Position numbers and translations under genes: made by a program
In this document: positions 39,552 through 48,539 of the stretch, in pieces
How positions within the stretch are numbered: the first letter of the stretch is position 1
Layout of the letters: the number at the start of each line of letters is the position of its first letter
Source of the DNA: Edwardsiella anguillarum ET080813
GTDB taxonomy: Bacteria; Pseudomonadota; Gammaproteobacteria; Enterobacterales; Enterobacteriaceae
DNA length: 64,000 bases
Direction of reading: 5' to 3'
NCBI RefSeq assembly: GCF_000264765.2
Contig: NZ_CP006664.1
Location: forward strand, 1,984,001-2,048,000
Notes under the pieces: generated by a model
Seen by the model: the letters and a program-made list of their open reading frames with translations, nothing else
Told to the model about the DNA's origin: nothing
Database searches by the model: none

Positions 39552-40232
39552 TTAGCGCAGGGTTTTAACGACCTGGCGTCGCCGTAGGAGATAGCCCAGC
39601 GGCAGGCTGCAGATATGCACCAGACGGGTAAAGGGGAAGATCAGGAAAATGGTCAGCCCCAGCACCATATGCACCTTGAACAGCCAGTTGACCTCTTGCA
39701 GATACTGGGCAGGATCGGGACGGAAGGTCACGATCCCCTGGCTCCAGCTGATCAGGTTTTGCAGCGTGGCGCCGGAGGGGTGCAGCAGATCGACCGGGAT
39801 CGTCAGCATGCCCAGGCAGATCTGGATCGTCAGCAGGATCAGGATCAGCTTGTCGGAAAACGGCGAGGTGGCGGCGACCCGGGCGCAGAAGAGGCGGCGG
39901 GCCAAGAGCATCAGCGCGCCGATCAGTAGCAGGGTGCCGAAGACGCTGCCGGCGATCAGCTCCAGGATCTGATGCGTCTGGCTGGAGATATAGGCATCAT
40001 ACCAAGAGCGTGGCGTCAGCAGTCCGGCCACGTGGCCGAAGAAAACTCCCAGCATGCCGACGTGAAACAGGTTAAGCGCATAGCGGCTATAGCGCCCGTT
40101 GGCCATCAGCAGCGAAGAGCCGCTTTTCCACGTGTATTGACCATAGTCGAACCGATAGAGACACCCCAGCAACAGCACCGTGATGGCGATATAGGGGTAG
40201 ATGTTGAATAAAAAATAGGACAGTGCGGACAT
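39552..40232 (-). CDS. narI: Respiratory nitrate reductase gamma subunit NarI
   Basis: NarI is the membrane cytochrome b subunit that takes electrons from quinol. It has 226 residues (E. coli 225) and five transmembrane helices. The heme histidines are seen in NLFHVGMLGVFFGHVAGLL (about residues 53-71) and in KVHMVLGLTIFLIFPFTRLVHI (about 186-207). It is the last gene of narGHJI, 10 bases after narJ. Confidence 0.96.
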   Translation of the reverse strand: MSALSYFLFNIYPYIAITVLLLGCLYRFDYGQYTWKSGSSLLMANGRYSRYALNLFHVGMLGVFFGHVAGLLTPRSWYDAYISSQTHQILELIAGSVFGTLLLIGALMLLARRLFCARVAATSPFSDKLILILLTIQICLGMLTIPVDLLHPSGATLQNLISWSQGIVTFRPDPAQYLQEVNWLFKVHMVLGLTIFLIFPFTRLVHICSLPLGYLLRRRQVVKTLR

Positions 40233-40242
40233 TCAATCCTCC

Positions 40243-40899
40243 TTATCGCTCAAGATCCAGGTAGTGAACCGGCGCCGAACGGCCCTGGGGCATGTCGGGG
40301 AGCTCAACGCGGGCCGGGGCGTGCGCGCGATCCCACTCCGCATCGATCGCCATCGTCGGCGCACCGTCGGCCTCCGGCGTCAGGCCATCGGTCTCTCTGC
40401 CGGCCAGCTGCAGCAGTAGCTGGAACAGTATGCTATAGATACCGTCGTGGGTGCGGCGGTATAGAATCTCCGCCACACCGGCAATTTGCGTCAGGATACG
40501 CCGGCCCTCCTCAGGCTGGCGCTGTGACTGCAGGTAGGCAAACTCCAGCACCATCGGCAGATAGTCGGGCAGCTCTCGCGGCGCGGGCTCCAGCGCGGCC
40601 TGGCGATAGTGGCTCAGGATATTGACCATCGCCTGCCCGCGGTTTTTGGACTCGGCTAGCTGGTGTTCGCACAGATACAGGGCGCAGCGGCGGGTGTGAT
40701 CGAACTGCGTGATGTAATCGCTTTGACGGGTTGCCAGCGGGGCCTCCCAGTAATGGGCGATAAACGCCTGCAGGCGCCCCTGCTGCTGCGCCGTCATTTC
40801 GCGACACTGCGGCAGCGCCGCCTCCAGCTCACCGCGCGCCTGCCACAGCGCCTCATCGGGGTAGTCCAGTAGGCGGGCCAATATTAACAGGCTCAGCAT
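40243..40899 (-). CDS. narJ: Nitrate reductase assembly chaperone NarJ
   Basis: NarJ binds apo-NarG and guides molybdenum-cofactor and FeS insertion; it is not part of the final enzyme. It has 218 residues, shorter than E. coli NarJ (236). Typical blocks: LARLLDYPDEALWQARGELEAAL at the start, QFDHTRRCALYLCEHQLAESKNRGQAM, and ELPDYLPMVLEFAYLQ. The shortfall is in the acidic C-terminal tail. It begins 3 bases after the narH stop. Confidence 0.95.
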   Translation of the reverse strand: MLSLLILARLLDYPDEALWQARGELEAALPQCREMTAQQQGRLQAFIAHYWEAPLATRQSDYITQFDHTRRCALYLCEHQLAESKNRGQAMVNILSHYRQAALEPAPRELPDYLPMVLEFAYLQSQRQPEEGRRILTQIAGVAEILYRRTHDGIYSILFQLLLQLAGRETDGLTPEADGAPTMAIDAEWDRAHAPARVELPDMPQGRSAPVHYLDLER

Positions 40900-40902
40900 G
40901 GC

Positions 40903-42423
40903 TTACTCCTTGCTATGGGTGTTGATCACCAGGCGATCGTCGGGGCGATAGCCGGTGAGGTTGGCGCCGTCGGTATCGTGGGGCGCATTGAAGCTGAAGC
41001 CACAGCTGCCGTGCTCAATATATTCGCGATCGCCTCCCGGGCGATGCATCCCGGTGGGGATCACGAAGCGTTCATGGTACGGCGCCAGCGCCAGAAGGCG
41101 GTACATGGCCTCGGCCTGCGGAGCGCTGAGATCGGCCTGCTGCAGCCACTGCGGCGCCTGTGGGCTGAGCAGGCTGCGGCGGTAGTGACGCAGTGCGATC
41201 AGGCGGGTCAACGCCGCCTCTACCGGCTTACGGTTACCGGCGCACAGCAGGTTGGCCAGATAGTCGATCGGAATACGCATCTGCGCCAGCTCCGCCAGGT
41301 GGATATCGTGGGGTTCGGCCAGGCCGGCGTCATCGAAGCGGATCGGCGACAGGGGCGGCACGTACCACACCATCGGCAGCGTACGGAACTCCGGATGCAG
41401 CGGCAGCGCCAGGCGCCACTCCTTAATCAGACGGTAGACCGGCGAACGTTGGGCATGCTCCAGGATCTCATCGCTGATGCCGTCGCGGCGGGCCTGCGCA
41501 ATGACGTCCGGATCGCCGGGATCGAGGAAGATCTTCATCTGCGCCTCATACAGCGCCTGCGGATCCGCCTCTGCCGCCGCGGCGGGGATCGCCTCGGCAT
41601 CGTACAGCATGACGCCGATATAGCGGATACGTCCGACGCAGCTCTCGGAGCACAGGGTCGGCAGTCCGGCCTCGATGCGCGGGTAGCAGAAAATACACTT
41701 CTCCGATTTCCCGCTTTTCCAGTTGTAGTAGATCTTCTTGTAGGGGCAGGCGCTGACGCACATGCGCCAGCCGCGGCACTGATCCTGATTGATCAGCACC
41801 ACGCCGTCTTCGGCCCGTTTATAGATGGCGCCGCTGGGGCAAGAGGCGACGCAGGCCGGGTTAAGGCAGTGTTCGCACAAGCGCGGCAGGTACATCATGA
41901 AGGTCTGTTCAAACTGGGCATACCGCTGCTTGTCCAGCCCATCCAGATTGCGATCGCCCTGACGGACGCGGGCTTCGCCGCCCAGGTCATCCTCCCAGTT
42001 GGCGCTGCCCTCAATTTTCTCCAGCGTCTTGCCGGTGAGCAGCGAATAGGGGCGCGCCGTCGGCTGGTGGCGTGCGCCGGCGGGGGCGTTGTGCAAATGC
42101 GCGTAGTCGAAGGAGTAAGGTTCATAGTAGTCCCCTATCGCCGGCATATGCGGATTGGCGAAGATTTTGGCCAGCAGGCTGAGTTTGCCGCCCATGCGCG
42201 GCGTCAGTTGGCCGTTGACTCGCTGCCAGCCGCCGTGCCACTTATCCTGATCCTCCCAGTCGCGGGGAAAGCCGCGCCCCGGCTTGGTTTCTACGTTGTT
42301 GAACCAGCCGTATTCAATGCCCTCACGGCTGGTCCAAACGTTTTTGCACACCACCGAGCAGGTGTGGCAACCGATGCACTTATCGAGGTTTAGCACCATG
42401 GAAACCTGTGCACGAATTTTCAT
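40903..42423 (-). CDS. narH: Respiratory nitrate reductase beta subunit NarH
   Basis: NarH carries four iron-sulfur clusters linking NarI to NarG on the cytoplasmic side. The ATG at 42423 (GGGAG before it) gives 506 residues (E. coli 512). Cysteine groups: CIGCHTCSVVCKNVW at the N-terminus, CEHCLNPACVASCPSG and CRGWRMCVSACPYKK (the W in C-x2-W marks the 3Fe-4S site), then CIFCYPRIEAGLPTLC. In-frame codons up to 42459 overlap narG and are not used. 26 bases follow narG. Confidence 0.97.
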   Translation of the reverse strand: MKIRAQVSMVLNLDKCIGCHTCSVVCKNVWTSREGIEYGWFNNVETKPGRGFPRDWEDQDKWHGGWQRVNGQLTPRMGGKLSLLAKIFANPHMPAIGDYYEPYSFDYAHLHNAPAGARHQPTARPYSLLTGKTLEKIEGSANWEDDLGGEARVRQGDRNLDGLDKQRYAQFEQTFMMYLPRLCEHCLNPACVASCPSGAIYKRAEDGVVLINQDQCRGWRMCVSACPYKKIYYNWKSGKSEKCIFCYPRIEAGLPTLCSESCVGRIRYIGVMLYDAEAIPAAAAEADPQALYEAQMKIFLDPGDPDVIAQARRDGISDEILEHAQRSPVYRLIKEWRLALPLHPEFRTLPMVWYVPPLSPIRFDDAGLAEPHDIHLAELAQMRIPIDYLANLLCAGNRKPVEAALTRLIALRHYRRSLLSPQAPQWLQQADLSAPQAEAMYRLLALAPYHERFVIPTGMHRPGGDREYIEHGSCGFSFNAPHDTDGANLTGYRPDDRLVINTHSKE

Positions 42424-42449
42424 TTTTTTCTCCCTCTTCCCGATCGGTT

Positions 42450-45400
42450 TCAGTCCCACTCCACCCGGTTCAGTCTGCGGATAATCACAGTCTCATCCCG
42501 GTTGGAGCCGATGGTGCCGTAATAGTTGTAGCCCCATGACAGGTGGGCATAGCCGCCGATCATGTGGATCGGGTTGGGACAAATCCGGGTAATGGAGTTG
42601 TGGATCCCACCGCGTTCCCCGGTGACCTCCGACAGGGGCATGTTCAGCGTACGCTCCTGGGCGTGGTACATCAGCGCCAGCCCGGCGGGAATGCGCTGGC
42701 TGACCACCGCACGCGCCACCATGGCGCCGTTACCGTTAAACAGCTCTACCCAGTCGTTGTCGGCGATGGCGCCGCGCTGTGCATCGTGCTCGCTGATCCA
42801 GATCAGCGGGCCGCCGCGCGACAGGGTCTGCATGATCTGGTTGTCGGTATAGGTGGAATGGATCCCCCATTTCTGATGGGCGGTGCCAAAGTTCAGCACC
42901 AGCTCCGGCTGCCCGTTGGCCGTATGTTCGCGTACGCTGCGGCAGCTTTGGGTATCCAGCGGGGGTTTATAGCAGGCGAAGCCTTCGCCGAAGGCCTGCA
43001 TCCAGGCGTGATCCTGATAGGCCTGCTGACGGCCGGTCAGGGTGCGCCAGGGGACGGCGTGGGTGATATTCAGGCTGCCGGCGGTGTAGGCGTGCCGATC
43101 GCTGTCAATACCCGACCACAGCGGGCTGGCGATCACCCGTCCCGGCTGGCGCTGAATATCGGCGAAACGGTAGTGCACGCCTTTCTTGTCGGCGGCCAGT
43201 CCGGCTATCTCTTGCTGGCCGGTTTTGGCGGCCAGATCGCGCCAGGCGCGATCGGCGACCTGGCCGTTGGTTTCCGGCGCCAGAGTGAGAATGGTCTCCA
43301 GCGCCTGGGTGGCATCCTGCATGTTGGCACAGGGGCCGACGCCGTCCAGCGTCTCGCTGCCGTGACGCGCGCACAGGCTGTCGATCTCTGGTCGGGTGTC
43401 CCAGTGTACGCCCTTGCCGCCGTTGCCGTGGACCGCCAGCGCCGGGCCGAGGTGGGTATATTTAAAATAGGTCTGCGGATAGTCGCGCTCCACGACGGCG
43501 ATGGCGGGCGCGGTTTTTCCGGCGACAAAGGTCTGCGGATCGTTTTTCCAGTCGCTGACGCCGCAGGCCTGGCCCAGCTCTGCCGGCGAGTCATGCAGCA
43601 GCGGCGTGAGCATGACGTCGCGCTCTTTGCCCAGATGCCCCTCGCACAGCGCGGAGAACTGCCGGGCGATCCCTTTGAATATCTCCCAGTCCGAGCGCGC
43701 CTCCCACATGGGATCGATGGCGCGGGTAAAGGGATGAACGTAGGGATGCATGTCGGTACTGCTGAGATCTTCCTTCTCATACCAGGTGGCGGACGGCAGG
43801 ATCACGTCTGAATAGAGGCAGGTGGTGGACATTCTGAAGTCGAGCGTCACCAGCAGGTCCAGCTTACCCTCTACGCTGTCGCGCCAGGCGACCTGCTGCG
43901 GCAGCGGTAGCCCCTTTTGCTGCAGATCCTGCTCCATGACGCCGTGGCTGGTGCCCAACAGATGTTTCAGAAAGTATTCATGTCCTTTACTGGAGGAGCC
44001 GAGCAGGTTGGCCCGCCAGACAAACAGTACGCGCGGATAGTTTCCCGGCGCGTCGGGATCTTCGCTGGCGATGCGTAGGGAGCCCTGTTTCAGCGCCTGC
44101 GCGACTCCGGCCTTGACATCGCCCTCCGCCGACCCGGCGGCCAGCGTGAGCGGGTTACGATCCAACTGGGGAGAGGAGGGCAGCCAGCCCAGGCGTTCGG
44201 CGATGACGTTGAAGTCGATCAGGCTATGGGGGAACCGGTCACGTTCGGCCAGCGGTGACAGCAGCGTATGGGCATCCACGTTTTCATAGCGCCACTGGCT
44301 GGTGTGATTGTAGAAGAATGAGGTGCCGTTCATCAGCCGCGCCGGGCTTTGCCAGTCTCCCGCCAGGGCGACCGGCGCCCACCCGGCCAGCGGCCGTAGC
44401 TTTTCCTGACCGACGTAGTGCGCCCAGCCGCCACCGTTGACGCCGATGGTTCCGCACATCATCAGCACGTTGATGATGCTGCGATAGGTCATATCGCTAT
44501 GGAACCAGTGGTTGATCCCAGCGCCGACGATGATCAGCGAGCGGCCATGGGTTAAGCGGGCGTTGTTGGCAAACTCCTGCGCCAGACGGATGATCTGCTG
44601 GCGCGGCACGCCGGTAATGGCCTCGGCCCAGGCCGGAGAGCAGGGGGCATCTTCTGCGGGGCTCTCCCCTGTGCGCGGGCGCAGGCCGTAGTGGGCCAGC
44701 ATCAGATCGAAGACGGTGGCGACGGCGATGCGCTCGCCGCTGACCGTGGTGATCCAGTGCACCGGCACCTGACCATGGGTATAGCGGTCGTTGGCGTTGT
44801 CATGGCTGAAGTCAGGCTGAACGACGCAGAGTTCGCCTTCATCCAGCGTCTGTAGGCTCAGTAGCGGATCGATCGCGGCGCCGCTGAGGGCATCCTGCTG
44901 TACGGTGTTCCACTGTCCCCCTTGATCCCAGCGAAATCCCGCCGAGCCGCGGGGAATGACGATCTGCCGTGAGTCCTGGTCGAATGCCAGCGTTTTCCAC
45001 TGGGCCAACGGCTGGTCTCGCCATGCCGCCAGATCGGCGGCACGCAGGTAGCGTCCGGACTGATAGGTGTTCTCTTGGCCGGAGCAGGGCGTTAGCATCA
45101 CCAGCATCGGAAAATCGGTAAAGCGTTTGGCATAGCGGACAAAGTAGTCGCAGGGCTGCCGTAGGTAAAACTGCTGCAGAATAACCTGCCCCAATGCCAG
45201 TGCCAGCGCGGAATCGGTGCCGGCCCGCGGTGCCAGCCACTCATCGGCGAACTTACAGTTTTCCGCATAGTCGGCGCTGATGGCCACCACCTTGGTGCCG
45301 TTGTAGCGCGCCTCGGTCATAAAGTGGGCGTCCGGCGTACGGGTCTGCGGCACGTTGGATCCCCACATCACTAAATACTGTGCGTTATACCAGTCGGCGG

Positions 45401-46121
45401 ACTCCGGCACGTCGGTCTGTTCGCCCCAGGTTTGCGGAGAGGAGGGCGGCAGATCGCAGTACCAGTCGTAGAAGCTCAGGCAGGTGCCGCCGATCAGCGA
45501 CAGGTAGCGGGAGCCGGAGGCGAACGAGAGCATGGCGTGAGCCGGGATCGGCGAAAATCCGGCGACGCGATCGGGGCCAAAGCGTTTGACGGTAGCGATA
45601 TTGGACGCCGCGATCAGTTCGTTGGCCTCTTGCCATGAGACGCGGACCAGGCCGCCCATACCGCGCTCGCGCTTATAGCGCTGGCTCAGCTCGGGGTTGT
45701 CCAGAATGGCCTGCCAGGCGTCGACGGCGTCGGGGTGCTGCGCTTTCTGCTCACGCCACAGATCCCGCAGCGCCCTGCGCATTAGCGGGTATTTAATCCG
45801 GTTGGCGCTATAGATATACCAGGAGTAGCTGGCGCCGCGCGGGCAGCCGCGCGGCTCGTGATTGGGCAGATCGATGGGCGTTTCTGGGTAGTCGGTATAC
45901 TGTGTCTCCCAGGTAATCAGCCCGCTTTTGACATAGATTTTCCAGCTGCAGGAGCCGGTACAGTTCACCCCATGGGTGGATCGCACCACCTTATCGTACT
46001 GCCAGCGGCTGCGGTAGCTCTGCTCCCAGTCGGAGCTGTCCTGCAGGTACAGCTCATGGGCATTGGCGGCCATGGGCTTGCCTGCGGTGAAGTAGCGGAT
46101 CTTTTTTAGAAAGGTACTCAT
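42450..46121 (-). CDS. narG: Respiratory nitrate reductase alpha subunit NarG
   Basis: NarG is the molybdenum bis-MGD catalytic subunit that reduces nitrate to nitrite. It has 1223 residues (E. coli 1247). The FS0 cluster ligands are in HGVNCTGSCSW (about residues 50-60) with the distal cysteine in RGCPRG. The molybdenum-ligand aspartate lies in the WYCDLPPSSPQTWGEQTDVPE segment (about 221-241). The N-terminus MSTFLKKIRYF has no functional Tat motif, as in the family. The whole length aligns; small deletions account for the shortening. First of narGHJI, 18 bases after narK. Confidence 0.98.
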   Translation of the reverse strand: MSTFLKKIRYFTAGKPMAANAHELYLQDSSDWEQSYRSRWQYDKVVRSTHGVNCTGSCSWKIYVKSGLITWETQYTDYPETPIDLPNHEPRGCPRGASYSWYIYSANRIKYPLMRRALRDLWREQKAQHPDAVDAWQAILDNPELSQRYKRERGMGGLVRVSWQEANELIAASNIATVKRFGPDRVAGFSPIPAHAMLSFASGSRYLSLIGGTCLSFYDWYCDLPPSSPQTWGEQTDVPESADWYNAQYLVMWGSNVPQTRTPDAHFMTEARYNGTKVVAISADYAENCKFADEWLAPRAGTDSALALALGQVILQQFYLRQPCDYFVRYAKRFTDFPMLVMLTPCSGQENTYQSGRYLRAADLAAWRDQPLAQWKTLAFDQDSRQIVIPRGSAGFRWDQGGQWNTVQQDALSGAAIDPLLSLQTLDEGELCVVQPDFSHDNANDRYTHGQVPVHWITTVSGERIAVATVFDLMLAHYGLRPRTGESPAEDAPCSPAWAEAITGVPRQQIIRLAQEFANNARLTHGRSLIIVGAGINHWFHSDMTYRSIINVLMMCGTIGVNGGGWAHYVGQEKLRPLAGWAPVALAGDWQSPARLMNGTSFFYNHTSQWRYENVDAHTLLSPLAERDRFPHSLIDFNVIAERLGWLPSSPQLDRNPLTLAAGSAEGDVKAGVAQALKQGSLRIASEDPDAPGNYPRVLFVWRANLLGSSSKGHEYFLKHLLGTSHGVMEQDLQQKGLPLPQQVAWRDSVEGKLDLLVTLDFRMSTTCLYSDVILPSATWYEKEDLSSTDMHPYVHPFTRAIDPMWEARSDWEIFKGIARQFSALCEGHLGKERDVMLTPLLHDSPAELGQACGVSDWKNDPQTFVAGKTAPAIAVVERDYPQTYFKYTHLGPALAVHGNGGKGVHWDTRPEIDSLCARHGSETLDGVGPCANMQDATQALETILTLAPETNGQVADRAWRDLAAKTGQQEIAGLAADKKGVHYRFADIQRQPGRVIASPLWSGIDSDRHAYTAGSLNITHAVPWRTLTGRQQAYQDHAWMQAFGEGFACYKPPLDTQSCRSVREHTANGQPELVLNFGTAHQKWGIHSTYTDNQIMQTLSRGGPLIWISEHDAQRGAIADNDWVELFNGNGAMVARAVVSQRIPAGLALMYHAQERTLNMPLSEVTGERGGIHNSITRICPNPIHMIGGYAHLSWGYNYYGTIGSNRDETVIIRRLNRVEWD

Positions 46122-46139
46122 GTCCGTTTCTCCCGACGA

Positions 46140-47522
46140 TTAATGGTGCCTTCCATAGGACAGCCAGGTGACGCCCATGCACAGCAGGTAAAAGACGCTG
46201 AAGCAAACCAGCGGCAACAGCACGGAGTGGGTCAGAGTAATGGCGCTGCCGAAGGTTTTGGGAATGATAAAGCCGCCGAAGGCGCCGATGGCGGAGGTAA
46301 AGCCGAGCGCCGCCGAGCTCATCACATCGGCATACTGCTCGACATGTTTACCCTGCATCCCCTGCTGCTGCGCTTCCTGCGCGGATTTTTGGTGGAAAAT
46401 CTGTGAAATAAGCTGGAAGCTGGAGCCGCTGCCAAGGTTGGTAAAGATAAACAGCCCCATGAAGACGATGTAGAACAGAATAAAGGAGCCGCTGCTGCGC
46501 TCGCTCGGCAGGGTCGGCACGATCAGCAGGCTAAAGATAATCATGAAGAAGAAAGCCACCTGCGTGATGCGATAGCCGCTGAATTTATCAGAGAGGCGTC
46601 CGCCGATGGGACGGGCGATAGCGCCCAGCAGCGGACCGACAAACGCGTAGTCGATGATGTCGATATCCGGAAACTGGGTCTTGGTCAGCAGCGCAAATCC
46701 CGCGGAGAAACCGACGAAAGAACCGAAGGTGGCCAAGTAAATCAGGCTGGTTATCCAGGTATCTTTCTTACCCAAAATGACGAACTGGGAAGAGAGCGAT
46801 GACTGCATACCCGCAATGTCGTTCATCATGAACCAGGAGAGCAGGCAGGCGATAATGATAAAGGGAACCCAGAGGAAGGCCGCATTTTGTAGCCAAATCA
46901 TCGTATTATGATCAACATGCTGCGGTGCTCCGCCCAGGCTGCCGAACAGTCCGATGCCGATCACCAGCGGGACGCACAGCTGTACGACGCCGATCCCGCC
47001 ATCGCCCAGCCCGCCGTTGATCCCCAGGCCATACCCCTGCAGGCGTTTAGGGAAAAAGAAGCTGATATTCGCCATGCTCGAGGCAAAGTTGCCGCCCCCG
47101 ATACCGCACAGGATGGCGATACAGGCAAACGAATAGAACGACGTCTGCGGGTCCTGAATCGCGCAGCCCAGCCAAACGCTGGGGATTAGCAGCAGCGCGG
47201 TGCTGATCGTGGTCCAGCGGCGTCCGCCAAAAATGGGGACGACGAAAGAGAATGGAATACGCAGAATGGCGCCGGAGATCGAGGGTAAGGCCGCCAGCCA
47301 GAAGAGTTGATTGGTCGTAAAATTAAATCCGATGTGATTAAGCTTGATAACGACAGAACTGAATACCATCCAAATACAGAACGCCAGTACGAGACAGAAT
47401 ACGGAGACCCATAGGTTCCTTTTTGCAATACTGTTTCCCGTTGCTTTCCAAAAGTTTTCGTCTTCAGGATCCCAATTTTTTAATACGCGCGCGTTTTGGC
47501 TCTCTAACGGTTGATTACTCAT
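46140..47522 (-). CDS. narK: Nitrate/nitrite antiporter NarK
   Basis: This MFS transporter imports nitrate and exports nitrite. From ATG 47522 (AAGGTG 6 bases before) it has 460 residues, 12 membrane segments, and the nitrate signature ANISFFFPKRLQGYGLGINGGLGDGGIGV (about residues 150-178). A second signature region (GFTSAIGAFGGFIIPKTFG) is at about 405-423. Substrate arginines appear in RIPFSF and in the RPIGGRLSDKF segment. It forms an operon with narGHJI (18-base gap); narXL, which flanks narK in E. coli, is not here. Confidence 0.95.
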   Translation of the reverse strand: MSNQPLESQNARVLKNWDPEDENFWKATGNSIAKRNLWVSVFCLVLAFCIWMVFSSVVIKLNHIGFNFTTNQLFWLAALPSISGAILRIPFSFVVPIFGGRRWTTISTALLLIPSVWLGCAIQDPQTSFYSFACIAILCGIGGGNFASSMANISFFFPKRLQGYGLGINGGLGDGGIGVVQLCVPLVIGIGLFGSLGGAPQHVDHNTMIWLQNAAFLWVPFIIIACLLSWFMMNDIAGMQSSLSSQFVILGKKDTWITSLIYLATFGSFVGFSAGFALLTKTQFPDIDIIDYAFVGPLLGAIARPIGGRLSDKFSGYRITQVAFFFMIIFSLLIVPTLPSERSSGSFILFYIVFMGLFIFTNLGSGSSFQLISQIFHQKSAQEAQQQGMQGKHVEQYADVMSSAALGFTSAIGAFGGFIIPKTFGSAITLTHSVLLPLVCFSVFYLLCMGVTWLSYGRHH

Positions 47523-48539
47523 ATCGACACCTTTTTTTTGCATATCGATGATGCTTTTAGTCTGTGAAGCCGCGTAACAACCTGTTTAGCTACGAGCAGA
47601 CCTGCCCGCATTCAGCGCCGCCCATTTATGTTTCCCCGACTTATCCGTTTCACAATATCGCGTTATACCGATGATTACAAAGTGACACCCATTTATGAAA
47701 TAGCATAGATAGCGGAATTAGCCAGTGAGAAAAACAGTTATAATTTCAGTATGTTGATTGAGGATAATTGGTTTCTGTTTCGGCCTATAATAACCATGGG
47801 CTAACTGAGTGATTATATTAGGGTAAAATCATTGCCGCCGAATAAGCAAAGCAAATGCTTGGTTATTTAGTGGCTGATATCGATAGAGTACGCCGCGACA
47901 TGGCAGTTTTTCTTTCCGCACAGATTGATCAGAACTGCGCAGCGACGTTGAGGAAAAAAGATATTAATGAAAATAAGAATTATTATTCTTTTCCATGAAT
48001 GGGTGTGGCGTTATCATCGATATCAAATGAACCTGGGCGATCAGCGGAGGGGGGCACCGATATTTTATTGCGCTCCCCACGCTAACGCCCTCGTTCCGTA
48101 ATCGCTGTGACCCCATTCACAGGCTTCCCGCTGAGTGGGCGCATCGCGCTGTCATGATGAATTAGATACAGATACCGCGATTAGTTTACAAATAGTTTCG
48201 GATTGTCACTGTCGCCAAGAGTAGGGTTAATAAATAACTATGCAGTCGAGGTGCGTTTAATCCGCATTTTATTGTCTGCACGTATGGAAATACGCCTTTA
48301 TTTATTTCAGCAGAGCCACAGTCGGAGAGGGCGGATGTCCTCTGTCGCAATGTCTATTCCGCGGCACCATATCGCGCTGTCCTTTATTGGTCTCAACGAA
48401 TAGGGTGAATATATATTGATTAATACTTGAGTAAATAGCTCTGGTATTGAACGGGGACGACAGGAACCGTGGTCCGTCAGGGAGGTTAGGGAGGTAATTG
48501 GCAAGTGGGGTTATTAAATTATATTTTCTGAGGATTAGT
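47523..48539. other. Long non-coding interval upstream of narK and the DASS transporter
   Basis: About 1 kb contains no gene I can support. It is AT-richer than its neighbours and must hold the divergent promoters of narK and the transporter at 48540. TTGATTGAGGATAA at 47755 has one good FNR half-site but the other arm is poor. An open frame at 48203-48403 lacks a ribosome site and resembles nothing known. narXL sit in this position in E. coli. Confidence 0.5.

Noticed and set aside
40915..43811. Two long plus-strand frames opposite narH and narG
   Set aside because: Shadows of narH/narG, whose cysteine and molybdenum motifs are intact on minus.
47755..47768. FNR-like site TTGATTGAGGATAA upstream of narK
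   Set aside because: Only the left half fits TTGAT-N4-ATCAA; the right arm matches two of five, and it is 230 bases from narK.
48203..48403. Small open frame in the narK upstream gap
   Set aside because: No ribosome site, no family likeness, in an AT-rich region with chance frames on both strands.
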